NCBI GenBank assembly: GCA_963781195.1 | Contig: CAWAEZ010000002.1 | Location: forward strand, 1 to 64,000 | Source: JAJPKK01 sp963781195 | GTDB lineage: Bacteria; Pseudomonadota; Alphaproteobacteria; Rhizobiales; Xanthobacteraceae | Reading direction: 5' to 3' | DNA length: 64,000 nt | Part shown: piece after piece, positions 1-8,072 of the stretch | Layout of the letters: each line of letters opens with the position of its first letter | How positions within the stretch are numbered: the stretch's first letter is position 1 | Notes under the pieces: model-generated | Told to the model about the DNA's origin: nothing | Databases searched by the model: none | The model's input: the letters and a program-made list of their open reading frames with translations, nothing else | Made by a program: the position numbers and the translations under genes

Positions 1-75
1 GGTGGAGCCGAGGGGATTTGAACCCCTGACCTCCGCAGTGCGATTGCGGCGCTCTCCCAGCTGAGCTACGGCCCC
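1..75 (-). tRNA. tRNA-Ala (anticodon CGC)
   Basis: Read on the minus strand, the sequence folds as a full tRNA. The 7-bp acceptor stem contains the G3:U70 wobble pair that is the identity mark of alanine tRNAs. The anticodon arm is CCGCA-ATCGCAC-TGCGG, giving anticodon CGC for GCG codons, and the T arm has GGTTCGAATCC. The discriminator A and the first two bases of an encoded CCA end at position 1, so the last A lies outside the window. A CGC alanine tRNA fits a high-GC genome that uses GCG heavily. Confidence 0.96.
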
Positions 76-276
76 GTGCCGGCCGGCGCGCAAACGGCGC
101 GGGCGGGCGCAAGTGGGGGCATTTACTGGCCCGGCCCGCGTGGTGTCAAGGATCGCTGCAGGATGCGTCCGGCAGATAATTTCTCGCTGAGACGCCATGC
201 CCGCCACTGCGCGAATTGCGGACCTGCGTTTCTTGGGGCATGGTGCGCCGCCTGGATCAACCCCCCACGATCGATC

Positions 277-1665
277 ATGCCGAAGCTCAGCCGCCGCCGT
301 TTCGTTGCAGCGTCCGCCGCCTCGGCCGCGGCAAGTGCTGCCGCCCCGTCCTGGGGCGCACCCGGGCCGGATGCCGAGGTCGTCGTCATCGGCGCCGGCG
401 CGGCCGGCATCGCGGCGGCGCGCCGGGTCGCCGGCACCAAGGCGCGGCTCATGGTGCTGGAGGCCGCGGACCGCATCGGCGGCCGCTGCTTCACCGACAC
501 CACGACGTTCGGCGTGCCCTATGACCGCGGCGCCCACTGGATTCACACGCCGGACCTCAATCCGATCACGCCGCTCGCCGCGCGATCCGGCCTCGACATC
601 TATCCCGCGCCACCCGCGCAAAAGCTGCGGATCGGCCGCCGCAACGCCCGCGAAACCGAGATGGAGGACTACCTCGCCTCGGTCGTGCGGGCGAACCGCG
701 CCATCATCGAGGCGGGCCGCGGCCGGATCGACATCGCCTGTTCGGCGGCGCTGCCCAAGGACCTCGGCGACTGGCAGCCGTCGGTGGAGTTCGTGCTCGG
801 CCCCTATGGCTGTGCCAAGAATCTCGCCGAAGTCTCCGCCGCGGATTTTGCGCGGTCCTCCGAACGCGACGTCGACAACTTCTGCCGCCAGGGCTTCGGC
901 GCCCTGCTGGCGAGCCTCGCCCAGGGGCTCCCGGTGCAACTGTCGACGGCGGTCCGGTCGATCGATTGGAGCGGCCGAACCGGCGTCGAGATCAGGACCA
1001 CCCGCGGCACCATCACGGCCCGTGCCGTGATCGTGACGGCCTCGGTCGGTGTCCTGCTCGACAACCGCATCAAGTTCGAGCCGGAACTGCCGCGGCGCTA
1101 CACGGACGCCCTCGATCGGCTCCGGCTCGGCAGCTACGATCACATCGCTCTGGAATTGCCGGGCAATCCGCTCGGCTTGCAACGCGACGAGGTGGTGCTG
1201 GAGAAATCGGCCTCCACCCGCACCGCGGCACTCCTCGCCAACATTTCAGGCACCACGCTCTGCACCGTCGATGTCGGCGGCAAGTTCGGCCGCGAGGTTT
1301 CCGCCGAGGGTGAGCAGGCGATGGTCGAGTTCGCGCTCGACTGGCTCACCGGCCTCTATGGTTCGGACGTCCGCAAGTCCGTCAAGCGCACTCACGCCAC
1401 CCAATGGAACAAGGAGCCGTGGGCGCTCGGTGCCTTCTCCTCGGCGTCTCCCGGTGGCCAGCCCGGCCGGGCCGCGCTGGCCGAGCCGATGCGCGACCGG
1501 GTGTGGCTGGCGGGCGAGGCCGTTCACGAGACCCTGTGGGGCACGGTCGGCGGCGCCTGGGCCTCGGGCGACCGTGCGGCGACCCAGGCGCTCCGGAAAA
1601 TCGGGGCCCTCGCCGAGCCGCCGCCCGAACCGCAGCCCGCCGAGACACGGCGGCGTCGGCGGTAA
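277..1665 (+). CDS. Tat-exported flavin monoamine oxidase family protein
   Basis: This 462-aa FAD-dependent amine oxidase probably oxidises an amine or polyamine with release of H2O2 in the periplasm; the substrate cannot be told from sequence. The start chosen begins MPKLSRRRFV, a twin-arginine signal followed by an alanine-rich stretch to about residue 28. A longer open frame upstream has no family similarity. The Rossmann motif GAGAAG lies at 39-44, followed by EAADRIGGR near 62-70. The C-terminus has the second flavin motif, WLAGEAVHETLWGTVGGAW. These are the typical N- and C-terminal FAD contacts of the MAO/PAO family. It stands alone and converges with pheT 36 bp downstream. Confidence 0.85.
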   Translation: MPKLSRRRFVAASAASAAASAAAPSWGAPGPDAEVVVIGAGAAGIAAARRVAGTKARLMVLEAADRIGGRCFTDTTTFGVPYDRGAHWIHTPDLNPITPLAARSGLDIYPAPPAQKLRIGRRNARETEMEDYLASVVRANRAIIEAGRGRIDIACSAALPKDLGDWQPSVEFVLGPYGCAKNLAEVSAADFARSSERDVDNFCRQGFGALLASLAQGLPVQLSTAVRSIDWSGRTGVEIRTTRGTITARAVIVTASVGVLLDNRIKFEPELPRRYTDALDRLRLGSYDHIALELPGNPLGLQRDEVVLEKSASTRTAALLANISGTTLCTVDVGGKFGREVSAEGEQAMVEFALDWLTGLYGSDVRKSVKRTHATQWNKEPWALGAFSSASPGGQPGRAALAEPMRDRVWLAGEAVHETLWGTVGGAWASGDRAATQALRKIGALAEPPPEPQPAETRRRRR

Positions 1666-1701
1666 GCCCGGCCCCTCGTCTTTTCGGATCTGACGACCGA
1701 G

Positions 1702-4119
1702 CTACCCGCGCAGCACGCCGCCGGTGCGTTTGCCGACCTCGGCCACGATCTTTGCGGCGACCGCGTCGATCTCCTGGTCGGTCATGGTCTTCTCGCGCGG
1801 CTGCAGGGTGACCGCGATGGCGATCGATTTCTTGCCGGCATCGATCACCGGGCCTTCATAGACGTCGAACACCGTGATTGCAGTGATGAGCTTGCGGTCG
1901 ACGCCCTGCGCGGCGCGCACGAGATCGGCGGCTTTCACCGCGCGGTCGACGATGAACGCGAAGTCGCGGGTGACCGGCTGGAACGGTGCGAGCTCGAGCG
2001 CCGCCTTGGCGCGGGTCGGCTTCGCCTTGGCTTCGGGGATGCGGTCCAGCACGATCTCGAAGGCGGCGAGCGGGCCGGCCGCGCCGAGCGCCTCCAGCGC
2101 CTTCGGATGCAACTCGCCGAAATGTCCCAGCACGTTCTGCGGGCCGATCTGAAGGGTGCCGCTCCGCCCCGGGTGCAGCCAGGTCGGGCCGCCGGGGACG
2201 ACCTGCACGGCCGCCATCGGCGCGCCCGCGGCGGCGAGCACGGCCAGCGCATCGGCCTTGGCGTCGAACGCATCGACACTGCGACCGCTGCTCGTCCAAC
2301 TGCGTCCCGCCCCGGTGATCTTGGCGAGGCGGCACCGCACGCCGCCGGCGGCGGTCACCTGGTCCTGCGGCCGGTCGCCGAGGAAGATCTGGCCGACTTC
2401 GAACAAGGCGGTATCGGGATAGCCGCGATCGGCATTTTTCTGCGCCGCGGCCACGAGCCCGGGAATGAGACTCGGCCGCATGTCCGAGAGTTCGGCGGCG
2501 ATCGGGTTGGCGAGGGCGAGCTCCGGCCGGCCGCCGCCGAACAGGGTCGCCGCCGGATGGGAGATGAACGACCAGGTGACGGCCTCGACGAGGCCGCGCA
2601 CGCCGAGCGCGCGCTTGGCCTTGCGGGTGCGCACCTGCAACGGCGTGAGCACCGGTTTGCGGGCAAGGTCGCCGCGCTCGAACGGCACCATGGGCACGCG
2701 GTCGACGCCGATGATCCGCACCACCTCCTCGACGAGGTCGGCGGAGCCGTGCACGTCGGCCCGCCAGGTCGGAACCTCGACACGCGTCATGCCGTCGGTG
2801 TGGCGGATCGAAAAGCCGAGTCGTTCCAGCACGCCTTCCGCCTCGGTCGCCGGCAGCGACAGCCCGGCCAGCCGCTTCACCTCGTCGAGCCGGAAATCGA
2901 TCACCCGCCGCGCGATCGGCATCTCGCCCGCCACGGTGATGTCCGTCGCGGTCCCGCCGCACAGGTCGAGAACCATCCGCGTCGCGAGTTCGAGGCCCGG
3001 GATCATGAAGGCGGGGTCGACCCCGCGCTCGAAGCGGTAGCGCGCGTCCGAATTGACGTTCAGGCGGCGGCCGGTATGGGCGATGTTGATCTCGTCCCAC
3101 AGCGCGGATTCGATCAGCACGTCGGTGGTCGCTTCCGAGCAGCCGCTCGCCTCGCCGCCCATGATGCCGGCCAGCAATTCGACGCCGTTGTCGTCTGCAA
3201 TGACGCACATGCCCTCATCGAGTGCGTATGTCTTGCCGTCGAGCGCCAGGAAGGCTTCTCCCGGACGGCCGCGGCGCACCACGAGATCGCCCTTGACCTT
3301 GGCGGCGTCGAACACGTGCAGCGGCCGGCCGCGGTCGAAGGTGATGAAGTTGGTGATGTCGACCAGCGCATTGATCGGCCGCAGCCCGATCGCCGCGAGC
3401 CGCCGCTGCAGCCATTCCGGGCTCGGGCCGTTGCGCACGCCGCGCACTAGCCGCATCGCGAAGCCGCGGCAGAGCGACGGGGTCGCGCCGAAGTCCAGCC
3501 GCACCGCGACCGGGCAGGCGCCGGTGCCCTCGGCCGGCTCGATCGGTGCGCTTTTCAGCACGCCCATGCCGGCGGCGGCGAGGTCCCGGGCGATGCCGTG
3601 CACGCCGGTGCAGTCCGGACGATTCGGCGTCAGGTTGATCTCGATCACGGCATCGTCGAGCTTGGCCCATTCGGCATAGCGGGCGCCGAGCGGGGCGTCG
3701 GCCGGCAGGTCGAAGATGCCGTCGTGGTCGTCGGAGACCTGCAGTTCGGCCGGCGAGCACAGCATGCCCCGGCTCTCGACGCCGCGAATGGTGCCGACGC
3801 CGAGCGTGATGTTCTTGCCGGGGATGAAGGTGCCCGGCGGCGAGAACACGCTCACCATGCCGGTCCGCGCATTGGGCGCGCCGCACACCACCTGCACCGG
3901 GTCGCCGGTGCCGGTGTCGACGAGGCAGACGCGCAGCCGGTCGGCGTTCGGGTGTTGTTCGGCCGAGATCACCCGCGCAATGGTGAACGGCGCGAGCGCC
4001 GCCGCCTTGTCGGTGACGGTCTCGACCTCGAGCCCGATCAGGGTCAGCCGCTCGACCAGCGCGGCCAGCGGCGCGTCGGTTTCGAGGTGCTCCTTGAGCC
4101 AGGACAGCGTGAACTTCAC
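1702..4119 (-). CDS. pheT: Phenylalanine--tRNA ligase beta subunit
   Basis: This is the beta subunit of the alpha2-beta2 phenylalanyl-tRNA synthetase, which binds and edits tRNA-Phe in the cytoplasm. The 805-aa protein is the usual bacterial length. It starts MKFTLSWLKEHLETDAP and carries the EMAP-like tRNA-binding domain (about 40-150, with RGVESRGMLCSPAEL), the B3/B4 editing region, the B5 domain, the catalytic-like core and a C-terminal ferredoxin-fold anticodon-binding domain (about 710-805, with PVTRDFAFIVDR). All domains are intact. Its normal partner pheS lies upstream on the same strand, but an 890-bp repeat-filled gap separates them, so tight translational coupling is impossible. Confidence 0.98.
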   Translation of the reverse strand: MKFTLSWLKEHLETDAPLAALVERLTLIGLEVETVTDKAAALAPFTIARVISAEQHPNADRLRVCLVDTGTGDPVQVVCGAPNARTGMVSVFSPPGTFIPGKNITLGVGTIRGVESRGMLCSPAELQVSDDHDGIFDLPADAPLGARYAEWAKLDDAVIEINLTPNRPDCTGVHGIARDLAAAGMGVLKSAPIEPAEGTGACPVAVRLDFGATPSLCRGFAMRLVRGVRNGPSPEWLQRRLAAIGLRPINALVDITNFITFDRGRPLHVFDAAKVKGDLVVRRGRPGEAFLALDGKTYALDEGMCVIADDNGVELLAGIMGGEASGCSEATTDVLIESALWDEINIAHTGRRLNVNSDARYRFERGVDPAFMIPGLELATRMVLDLCGGTATDITVAGEMPIARRVIDFRLDEVKRLAGLSLPATEAEGVLERLGFSIRHTDGMTRVEVPTWRADVHGSADLVEEVVRIIGVDRVPMVPFERGDLARKPVLTPLQVRTRKAKRALGVRGLVEAVTWSFISHPAATLFGGGRPELALANPIAAELSDMRPSLIPGLVAAAQKNADRGYPDTALFEVGQIFLGDRPQDQVTAAGGVRCRLAKITGAGRSWTSSGRSVDAFDAKADALAVLAAAGAPMAAVQVVPGGPTWLHPGRSGTLQIGPQNVLGHFGELHPKALEALGAAGPLAAFEIVLDRIPEAKAKPTRAKAALELAPFQPVTRDFAFIVDRAVKAADLVRAAQGVDRKLITAITVFDVYEGPVIDAGKKSIAIAVTLQPREKTMTDQEIDAVAAKIVAEVGKRTGGVLRG

Positions 4120-4133
4120 GGCACGCCCCCTGA

Positions 4134-4977
4134 AGCCCCCTCTCCCGCTTGCGGGGGAGGGCTGGGGAGGGGGCGCTTGCCACCCGTCATTGCGTGGGAG
4201 TGAGAAGCGGATTCTCCGGCGCCAACCCTCGCCACGTCGCGCCGAACCTCAGCATGCCCCCTCCCTGACCCTCCCCCGCAAGCGGGAGAGGGGACGAAAA
4301 CGGCACGGCCTGGTGCCCCCTCTCCCGCGTGCGGGGGAGGGCTGGGGAGGGGGCGCTTGCCACCCGTCATTGCCTGGGAGTGAGAAGCAGATTCTCCTGC
4401 GCCAACCATCGCCACGTCGCGCGGAACCTCAGCATGCCCCCTCCCTGACCCTCCCCCGCAAGCGGGAGAGGGGACGAAAACGGCACGGCCTGGTGCCCCC
4501 TCTCCCGCTTGCGGGGGAGGGTTGGGGAGGGGGCGCTTGCCACCCGTCATTGCGTGGGAGTGAGAAGCAGATTCTGCGGCGCCAACCCTCGCCACGTCGC
4601 GCCGAACCTCCGCATGCCCCCTCCCTGACCCTCCCCCGCAAGCGGGAGAGGGGACGAAAACGGCACGGCCTGGTGCCCCCTCTCCCGCTTGCGGGGGAGG
4701 GCTGGGGAGGGGGCGCTTGCCACCCGTCATTGCCTGGGAGTGAGAAGCAGAATTCTCCTGCGCCAACCCTCGCCACGTCGCGCGGAACCTCAGCATGCCC
4801 CCTCCCTGACCCTCCCCCGCAAGCGGGAGAGGGGACGAAAACGGCACGGCCTGGTGCCCCCTCTCCCGCGTGCGGGGGAGGGCTGGGGAGGGGGCGCTCG
4901 CCACCCGACATGCCTTGACAGTGAGAAGTGGATTCTGCGGCGCCTCCTGACCCTCTCCCGCAAGCGGGAGAGGGGAT
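4134..4977. repeat. Tandem array of 180-bp palindromic repeat units between pheS and pheT
   Basis: About 4.6 copies lie head to tail, with units beginning near 4141, 4321, 4501, 4681 and 4862. The period is exactly 180 bp except for one added base in copy 4. Each unit is bounded by perfect 21-bp inverted repeats with core CCCGCTTGCGGG (copy 1: 4141-4161 against 4269-4289), so it looks like a small MITE-like or REP-pair element with a 27-nt linker. Copies 1 and 3 share variants (GCGTGGGAG, GCGCCGAACC) that differ from copies 2 and 4 (GCCTGGGAG, GCGCGGAACC), giving a 360-bp higher-order period. Copy 5 has an internal deletion. Open frames through the array are by-products of the repeat. Confidence 0.93.
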
Positions 4978-5009
4978 CGAGCGGTCGAGGCGGAAAACGA
5001 GGGCTCTCA

Positions 5010-6089
5010 TCAGCTCAGCCCTCCGGCGAGGGTGGGGAAATCGAGCGGGCGGAAGCCGTAATGGGCGAGCCAGCGGACATCGGCCTCGAAGAAGGCGCGC
5101 AGGTCGTGCATGCCGTATTTGAGCATGGCGATGCGGTCGATTCCCATGCCCCAGGCGAAGCCCTGGTACACCTCGGGGTCGATCCCGCAATTGCGCAGGA
5201 CATTGGGATGCACCATGCCGCAGCCCAGAATCTCCAGCCAGTCGTCGCCCTCACCGAAGCGGATCTCGCCCTTGTCGCGGCGGCACTGGATGTCGACCTC
5301 GAGCGACGGCTCGGTGAACGGGAAGAACGACGGTCGGAACCGCATCTTGACGTGATCCACCTCGAAGAACGCCTTGCAGAACTCGGCGAGGATCCACTTG
5401 AGGTGGCCGAGATGGGAGCCCTTGTCGATGACGAGGCCTTCCACCTGGTGGAACATCGGGGTGTGGGTCTGGTCGCTGTCGCAGCGGTAGGTGCGTCCTG
5501 GACAGATGACGCGGATCGGCAACGGCTTCGACAGCATCGTCCGCACCTGCACCGGCGAAGTGTGGGTGCGCAGCAGCAGCCGCGAGCCGTCCGGCTTCGG
5601 ATTGAAGAAGAACGTGTCGTGCATTTCCCGCGCCGGGTGGCCCTCGGGAAAGTTCAGCCGGGTGAAGTTGTAGTCGTCGGTCTCGATGTCCGGCCCTTCC
5701 GCCACCGCGAAACCCATGTCGGCGAAGATCGTGGTGAGCTCGTCCATCACCTGGCTGATCGGGTGGATCCGGCCGGCCTCGGCCGCGCTCTCCGGCACCG
5801 GCAAGGTGACGTCGATCGTCTCGGCGGCGAGCCTTTGCTCGAGCGCGGCGCTCTTGAGCGCCTCGCGCCGGGACGCGATCGCCGCGGTGACGCGGTCCTT
5901 GAGGCCGTTGATGAGCGGGCCGTTCTCCCTGCGCTCCTCCGGCGACATCTTGCCGAGCGTCGACAGCAGTGCGGAGATCGATCCCTTCTTGCCGAGCGCG
6001 GCGACGCGCACGGCTTCGAGCGCCGGCTCGTCGGGAGCCGTCTCGATCATGCGTGTCAGTTCGCCTTCGAGTGCGGCAATGTCGGTCAT
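5010..6089 (-). CDS. pheS: Phenylalanine--tRNA ligase alpha subunit
   Basis: This is the catalytic alpha subunit of phenylalanyl-tRNA synthetase, 359 aa and full length. The N-terminal helical coiled-coil arm (about 1-90) is followed by the class II core. Motif 2 lies in CPGRTYRCDSDQTHTPMFHQ and motif 3 in GFAWGMGIDRIAMLKYG near the C-terminus. It starts MTDIAALEGELTRMIE. It follows rplT by 223 bp in the usual infC-rpmI-rplT-pheS order. The pheT gene that should follow within tens of bases is displaced by the 180-bp repeat array. Confidence 0.98.
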   Translation of the reverse strand: MTDIAALEGELTRMIETAPDEPALEAVRVAALGKKGSISALLSTLGKMSPEERRENGPLINGLKDRVTAAIASRREALKSAALEQRLAAETIDVTLPVPESAAEAGRIHPISQVMDELTTIFADMGFAVAEGPDIETDDYNFTRLNFPEGHPAREMHDTFFFNPKPDGSRLLLRTHTSPVQVRTMLSKPLPIRVICPGRTYRCDSDQTHTPMFHQVEGLVIDKGSHLGHLKWILAEFCKAFFEVDHVKMRFRPSFFPFTEPSLEVDIQCRRDKGEIRFGEGDDWLEILGCGMVHPNVLRNCGIDPEVYQGFAWGMGIDRIAMLKYGMHDLRAFFEADVRWLAHYGFRPLDFPTLAGGLS

Positions 6090-6312
6090 GGATGCCTTTC
6101 AAGCCGCGGACGGTTGGCAGAACGGGCGCCGCGTCCCGCGTCACCGGGAAGACGGCAGGTCCGCGCTTCCCGGGAGGCCGCAACGCCGTCCATGATTTCC
6201 GCGCCGCTCAGAAGCGAGGGGCCCGAGTGCGAGGGGCCACTGGCCAGGGCGATCCGCCCGGAAACGGGCCGCCGCAAGCGCAGCCCGCGAGAGCCCGCAC
6301 GCGGACGCCGGA

Positions 6313-6672
6313 TCAGGCCGCGAGCGCGGCCTTCGCCTTGTCGACGATCGCTGCAAAGGCGGCCGGCTCGTTGATGGCGAGATCCGACAGCACCTTGCGG
6401 TCGACGATGACACCGGCCTTGTCGAGCCCGGAAATGAACTTGCTGTAGTTCAGGCCGAAGCCCCGGACCGCGCCATTGAGGCGCTGGATCCATAAGGCGC
6501 GGAAGGTGCGCTTGCGCCGCTTGCGGTCGCGGAAGGCGTACTGGTTCGCCTTCTCCACCGCCTGCTTGGCGATGCGGATGGTGTTCTTGCGCCGGCCGTA
6601 ATAGCCTTTGGCAGCCTTGAGGACCTTCTTGTGCTTGGCGTGTCCGGTGACACCCCGTTTGACCCGGGCCAT
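6313..6672 (-). CDS. rplT: 50S ribosomal protein L20
   Basis: This 119-aa primary-binding protein is needed for early 50S assembly and, in several bacteria, represses its own operon. It starts MARVKRGVTGHAKHKKVL and contains the conserved GYYGRRKNTIRIAKQAVEKA segment of the basic N-terminal extension, then the globular C-terminal domain with LWIQRLNGAVRGFGLNYSKF. It lies 74 bp downstream of rpmI on the minus strand and upstream of pheS, the standard bacterial order. Confidence 0.98.
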   Translation of the reverse strand: MARVKRGVTGHAKHKKVLKAAKGYYGRRKNTIRIAKQAVEKANQYAFRDRKRRKRTFRALWIQRLNGAVRGFGLNYSKFISGLDKAGVIVDRKVLSDLAINEPAAFAAIVDKAKAALAA

Positions 6673-6746
6673 GGCCGGTCTCCTTCGAAATCAATGACCT
6701 GTTGAAAGGATAGGCCGCGCGTGAGGCGGCTCCGCGGCATCGCCTG

Positions 6747-6947
6747 TCAGCTGTTGACCAGCCAATACTTTTTGATGCGGTCACCATCGGTCTTGAACAG
6801 CACATTGGTGCCGCGATGGTCGCGAATCTGCTTGCTGGACCGCTTGATCATGCCGTGGCGTTTGCCGGATTGGGCGTAGAGCACTTTTCCGGTGCCGGTC
6901 ACCTTGAAGCGCTTTTTGGCGCCCGATTTCGTCTTCAACTTGGGCAT
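6747..6947 (-). CDS. rpmI: 50S ribosomal protein L35
   Basis: This small basic ribosomal protein has 66 aa and starts MPKLKTKSGAKKRFKVTGTG, with the typical KRHGMIKRSSKQIRDHRGTN centre. GGAGAGCC lies just upstream of the start as the ribosome binding site. It sits between infC (311 bp upstream) and rplT (74 bp downstream) on the minus strand. Confidence 0.98.
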   Translation of the reverse strand: MPKLKTKSGAKKRFKVTGTGKVLYAQSGKRHGMIKRSSKQIRDHRGTNVLFKTDGDRIKKYWLVNS

Positions 6948-7258
6948 TTGGCTCTCCTTCTGCGGCGCATAGGCCGCCGACCGGGCGATCCCGGTGATGC
7001 TCGATTGAGCGCGTTGCTCGGTTGAGCGTGCTGATTGAGCACTTCGCCACCGCCACGGCAGCCCTTATCAGCCGGGCAGCGGGGAGGCGGCGTTATGGCA
7101 GAGAGCTTGAAAAATGGCAACCGGCGCGTTGACCGGAATATCCGGAATAGCGGCGCGGACGATGGGGGAGAGCAATCGTGCGCGCTCCGCCAATCTCGGG
7201 ACCAATTCGGTCCCCGCAGGCCGACCCGCGCCCGCGACACGGCGCGGGGGCCGCGCGT
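6948..7258 (-). other. 311-bp infC-rpmI intergenic region
   Basis: No gene is seen. Directly after the infC stop codon a GC hairpin (GCGCGG-GGG-CCGCGC, about 7242-7256) could slow or stop transcription, but no U-run follows on the minus strand. Short direct repeats of the form GATTGAGCG / GTTGAGCG / GATTGAGCA lie between 7000 and 7042. The gap is long for an infC-rpmI-rplT operon and may hold an rpmI promoter or an L20-responsive leader; nothing decisive is visible. Confidence 0.4.
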
Positions 7259-7798
7259 TCAGCGCGGCGCCAGGATCATGATCATCTGCCGCCCTTCGAA
7301 GCGGGCGTCCATCTCGATTTTGGCGAGCTTTTCGGTATCGCCCTTGACCCGCTCGAGCAACCGGGCCCCGAGTTCCTGATGCGCCATTTCGCGGCCACGA
7401 AACCGCAGCGTCACCTTGACCTTGTCGCCTTCCTCAAAGAAGCGCTGCATGGAGCGCATCTTCACTTCGTAGTCGTGATCGTCGATCATAGGCCGGAATT
7501 TGATTTCCTTGACCTCGACCACTTTCTGTTTCTTGCGCGCTTCCGCCTGCTTCTTCTGCTCCTGGAACTTGTATTTTCCATAGTCGAGCAGCTTGCACAC
7601 CGGCGGCGTGGCGTTGGGGGAGATCTCGACGAGGTCTAGGCCAGCCTCTTGGGCAATGGCCAACGCCTCGGAGATTGCGATGGTGCCCCGGTTGGCGCCG
7701 TCCTTGTCGATCAGGTGCACCTCGCGGACGCGGATCTCATCGTTGACGCGCGGCCCGTCCTTCGGGGTTGGCGCGGCGGCTCTCATCGGGCGACGAAT
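7259..7798 (-). CDS. infC: Translation initiation factor IF-3 (probable ATT start)
   Basis: IF-3 binds the 30S subunit, checks start-codon choice and prevents premature 70S formation. The protein has the N-domain (GPRVNDEIRVREVHLID), the lysine-rich linker (KKQAEARKKQKVVEVKEIKFRP) and the C-domain (VTLRFRGREMAHQ). The first ATG is at 7786, but its only SD-like sequence, GGAG at 7811-7808, is about 21 nt away. An in-frame ATT at 7798-7796 lies 9 nt after that GGAG and adds the residues xRRP, and an in-frame TAA closes the frame just upstream. AUU starts are known for infC, where IF-3 represses its own translation by rejecting the non-standard codon. The product would be 179 aa, or 175 aa from the ATG. 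Confidence 0.9.
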   Translation of the reverse strand: MRRPMRAAAPTPKDGPRVNDEIRVREVHLIDKDGANRGTIAISEALAIAQEAGLDLVEISPNATPPVCKLLDYGKYKFQEQKKQAEARKKQKVVEVKEIKFRPMIDDHDYEVKMRSMQRFFEEGDKVKVTLRFRGREMAHQELGARLLERVKGDTEKLAKIEMDARFEGRQMIMILAPR

Positions 7799-7819
7799 GG
7801 CTTAATTCTCCTCTTGCTG

Positions 7820-7878
7820 TTGCGGTAAGGTCTTGTGGTTGCGGTACGGGTCTTGTGGTTGCGGTACGGGTCTTGTCG
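7820..7878. repeat. Three 19-20-bp tandem repeats upstream of infC
   Basis: TTGCGGTAAGGTCTTGTGG (7820-7838) is followed by two near-copies with TTGCGGTACGGGTCTTGTGG and a final G/C change (7839-7858, 7859-7878). They lie upstream of the infC start and could affect its leader. No function is known. Confidence 0.8.
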
Positions 7879-8072
7879 CTGAGTTCGCTTTGTCGGTTCG
7901 GTAAGCCCCTGTCGCGCAACCGCAGCCGGAAATGCGGCGCCGACGCGACCTGGAGGTCCCTGAAGATTGGGGCAAACGGCCGACAAGTCAACGGCCGTGC
8001 CGGGATTCGGCGGCGTTGCCTACGTTGCACTGCGGCATCGTCGCCGCATCCGGCTCCGAAAAGAGCTGCGGC

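Noticed and set aside
2107..3450. 447-codon plus-strand frame opposite pheT
   Set aside because: Shadow of high-GC codon usage in pheT; no family likeness and no ribosome site.
4134..4977. CRISPR array
   Set aside because: Units are 180 bp with inverted ends and nearly identical throughout; there are no unique spacers and no cas genes.
4116..5190. Long open frames on both strands through the 180-bp repeat array
   Set aside because: Because 180 is a multiple of three, any stop-free unit gives a long repetitive frame. The peptides are copies of one another and rich in Pro/Gly/Arg, with no start signals.
7242..7256. Intrinsic terminator after infC
   Set aside because: The hairpin is GC-rich but lacks a U-run on the minus strand, so it was kept only as a note in the gap description.
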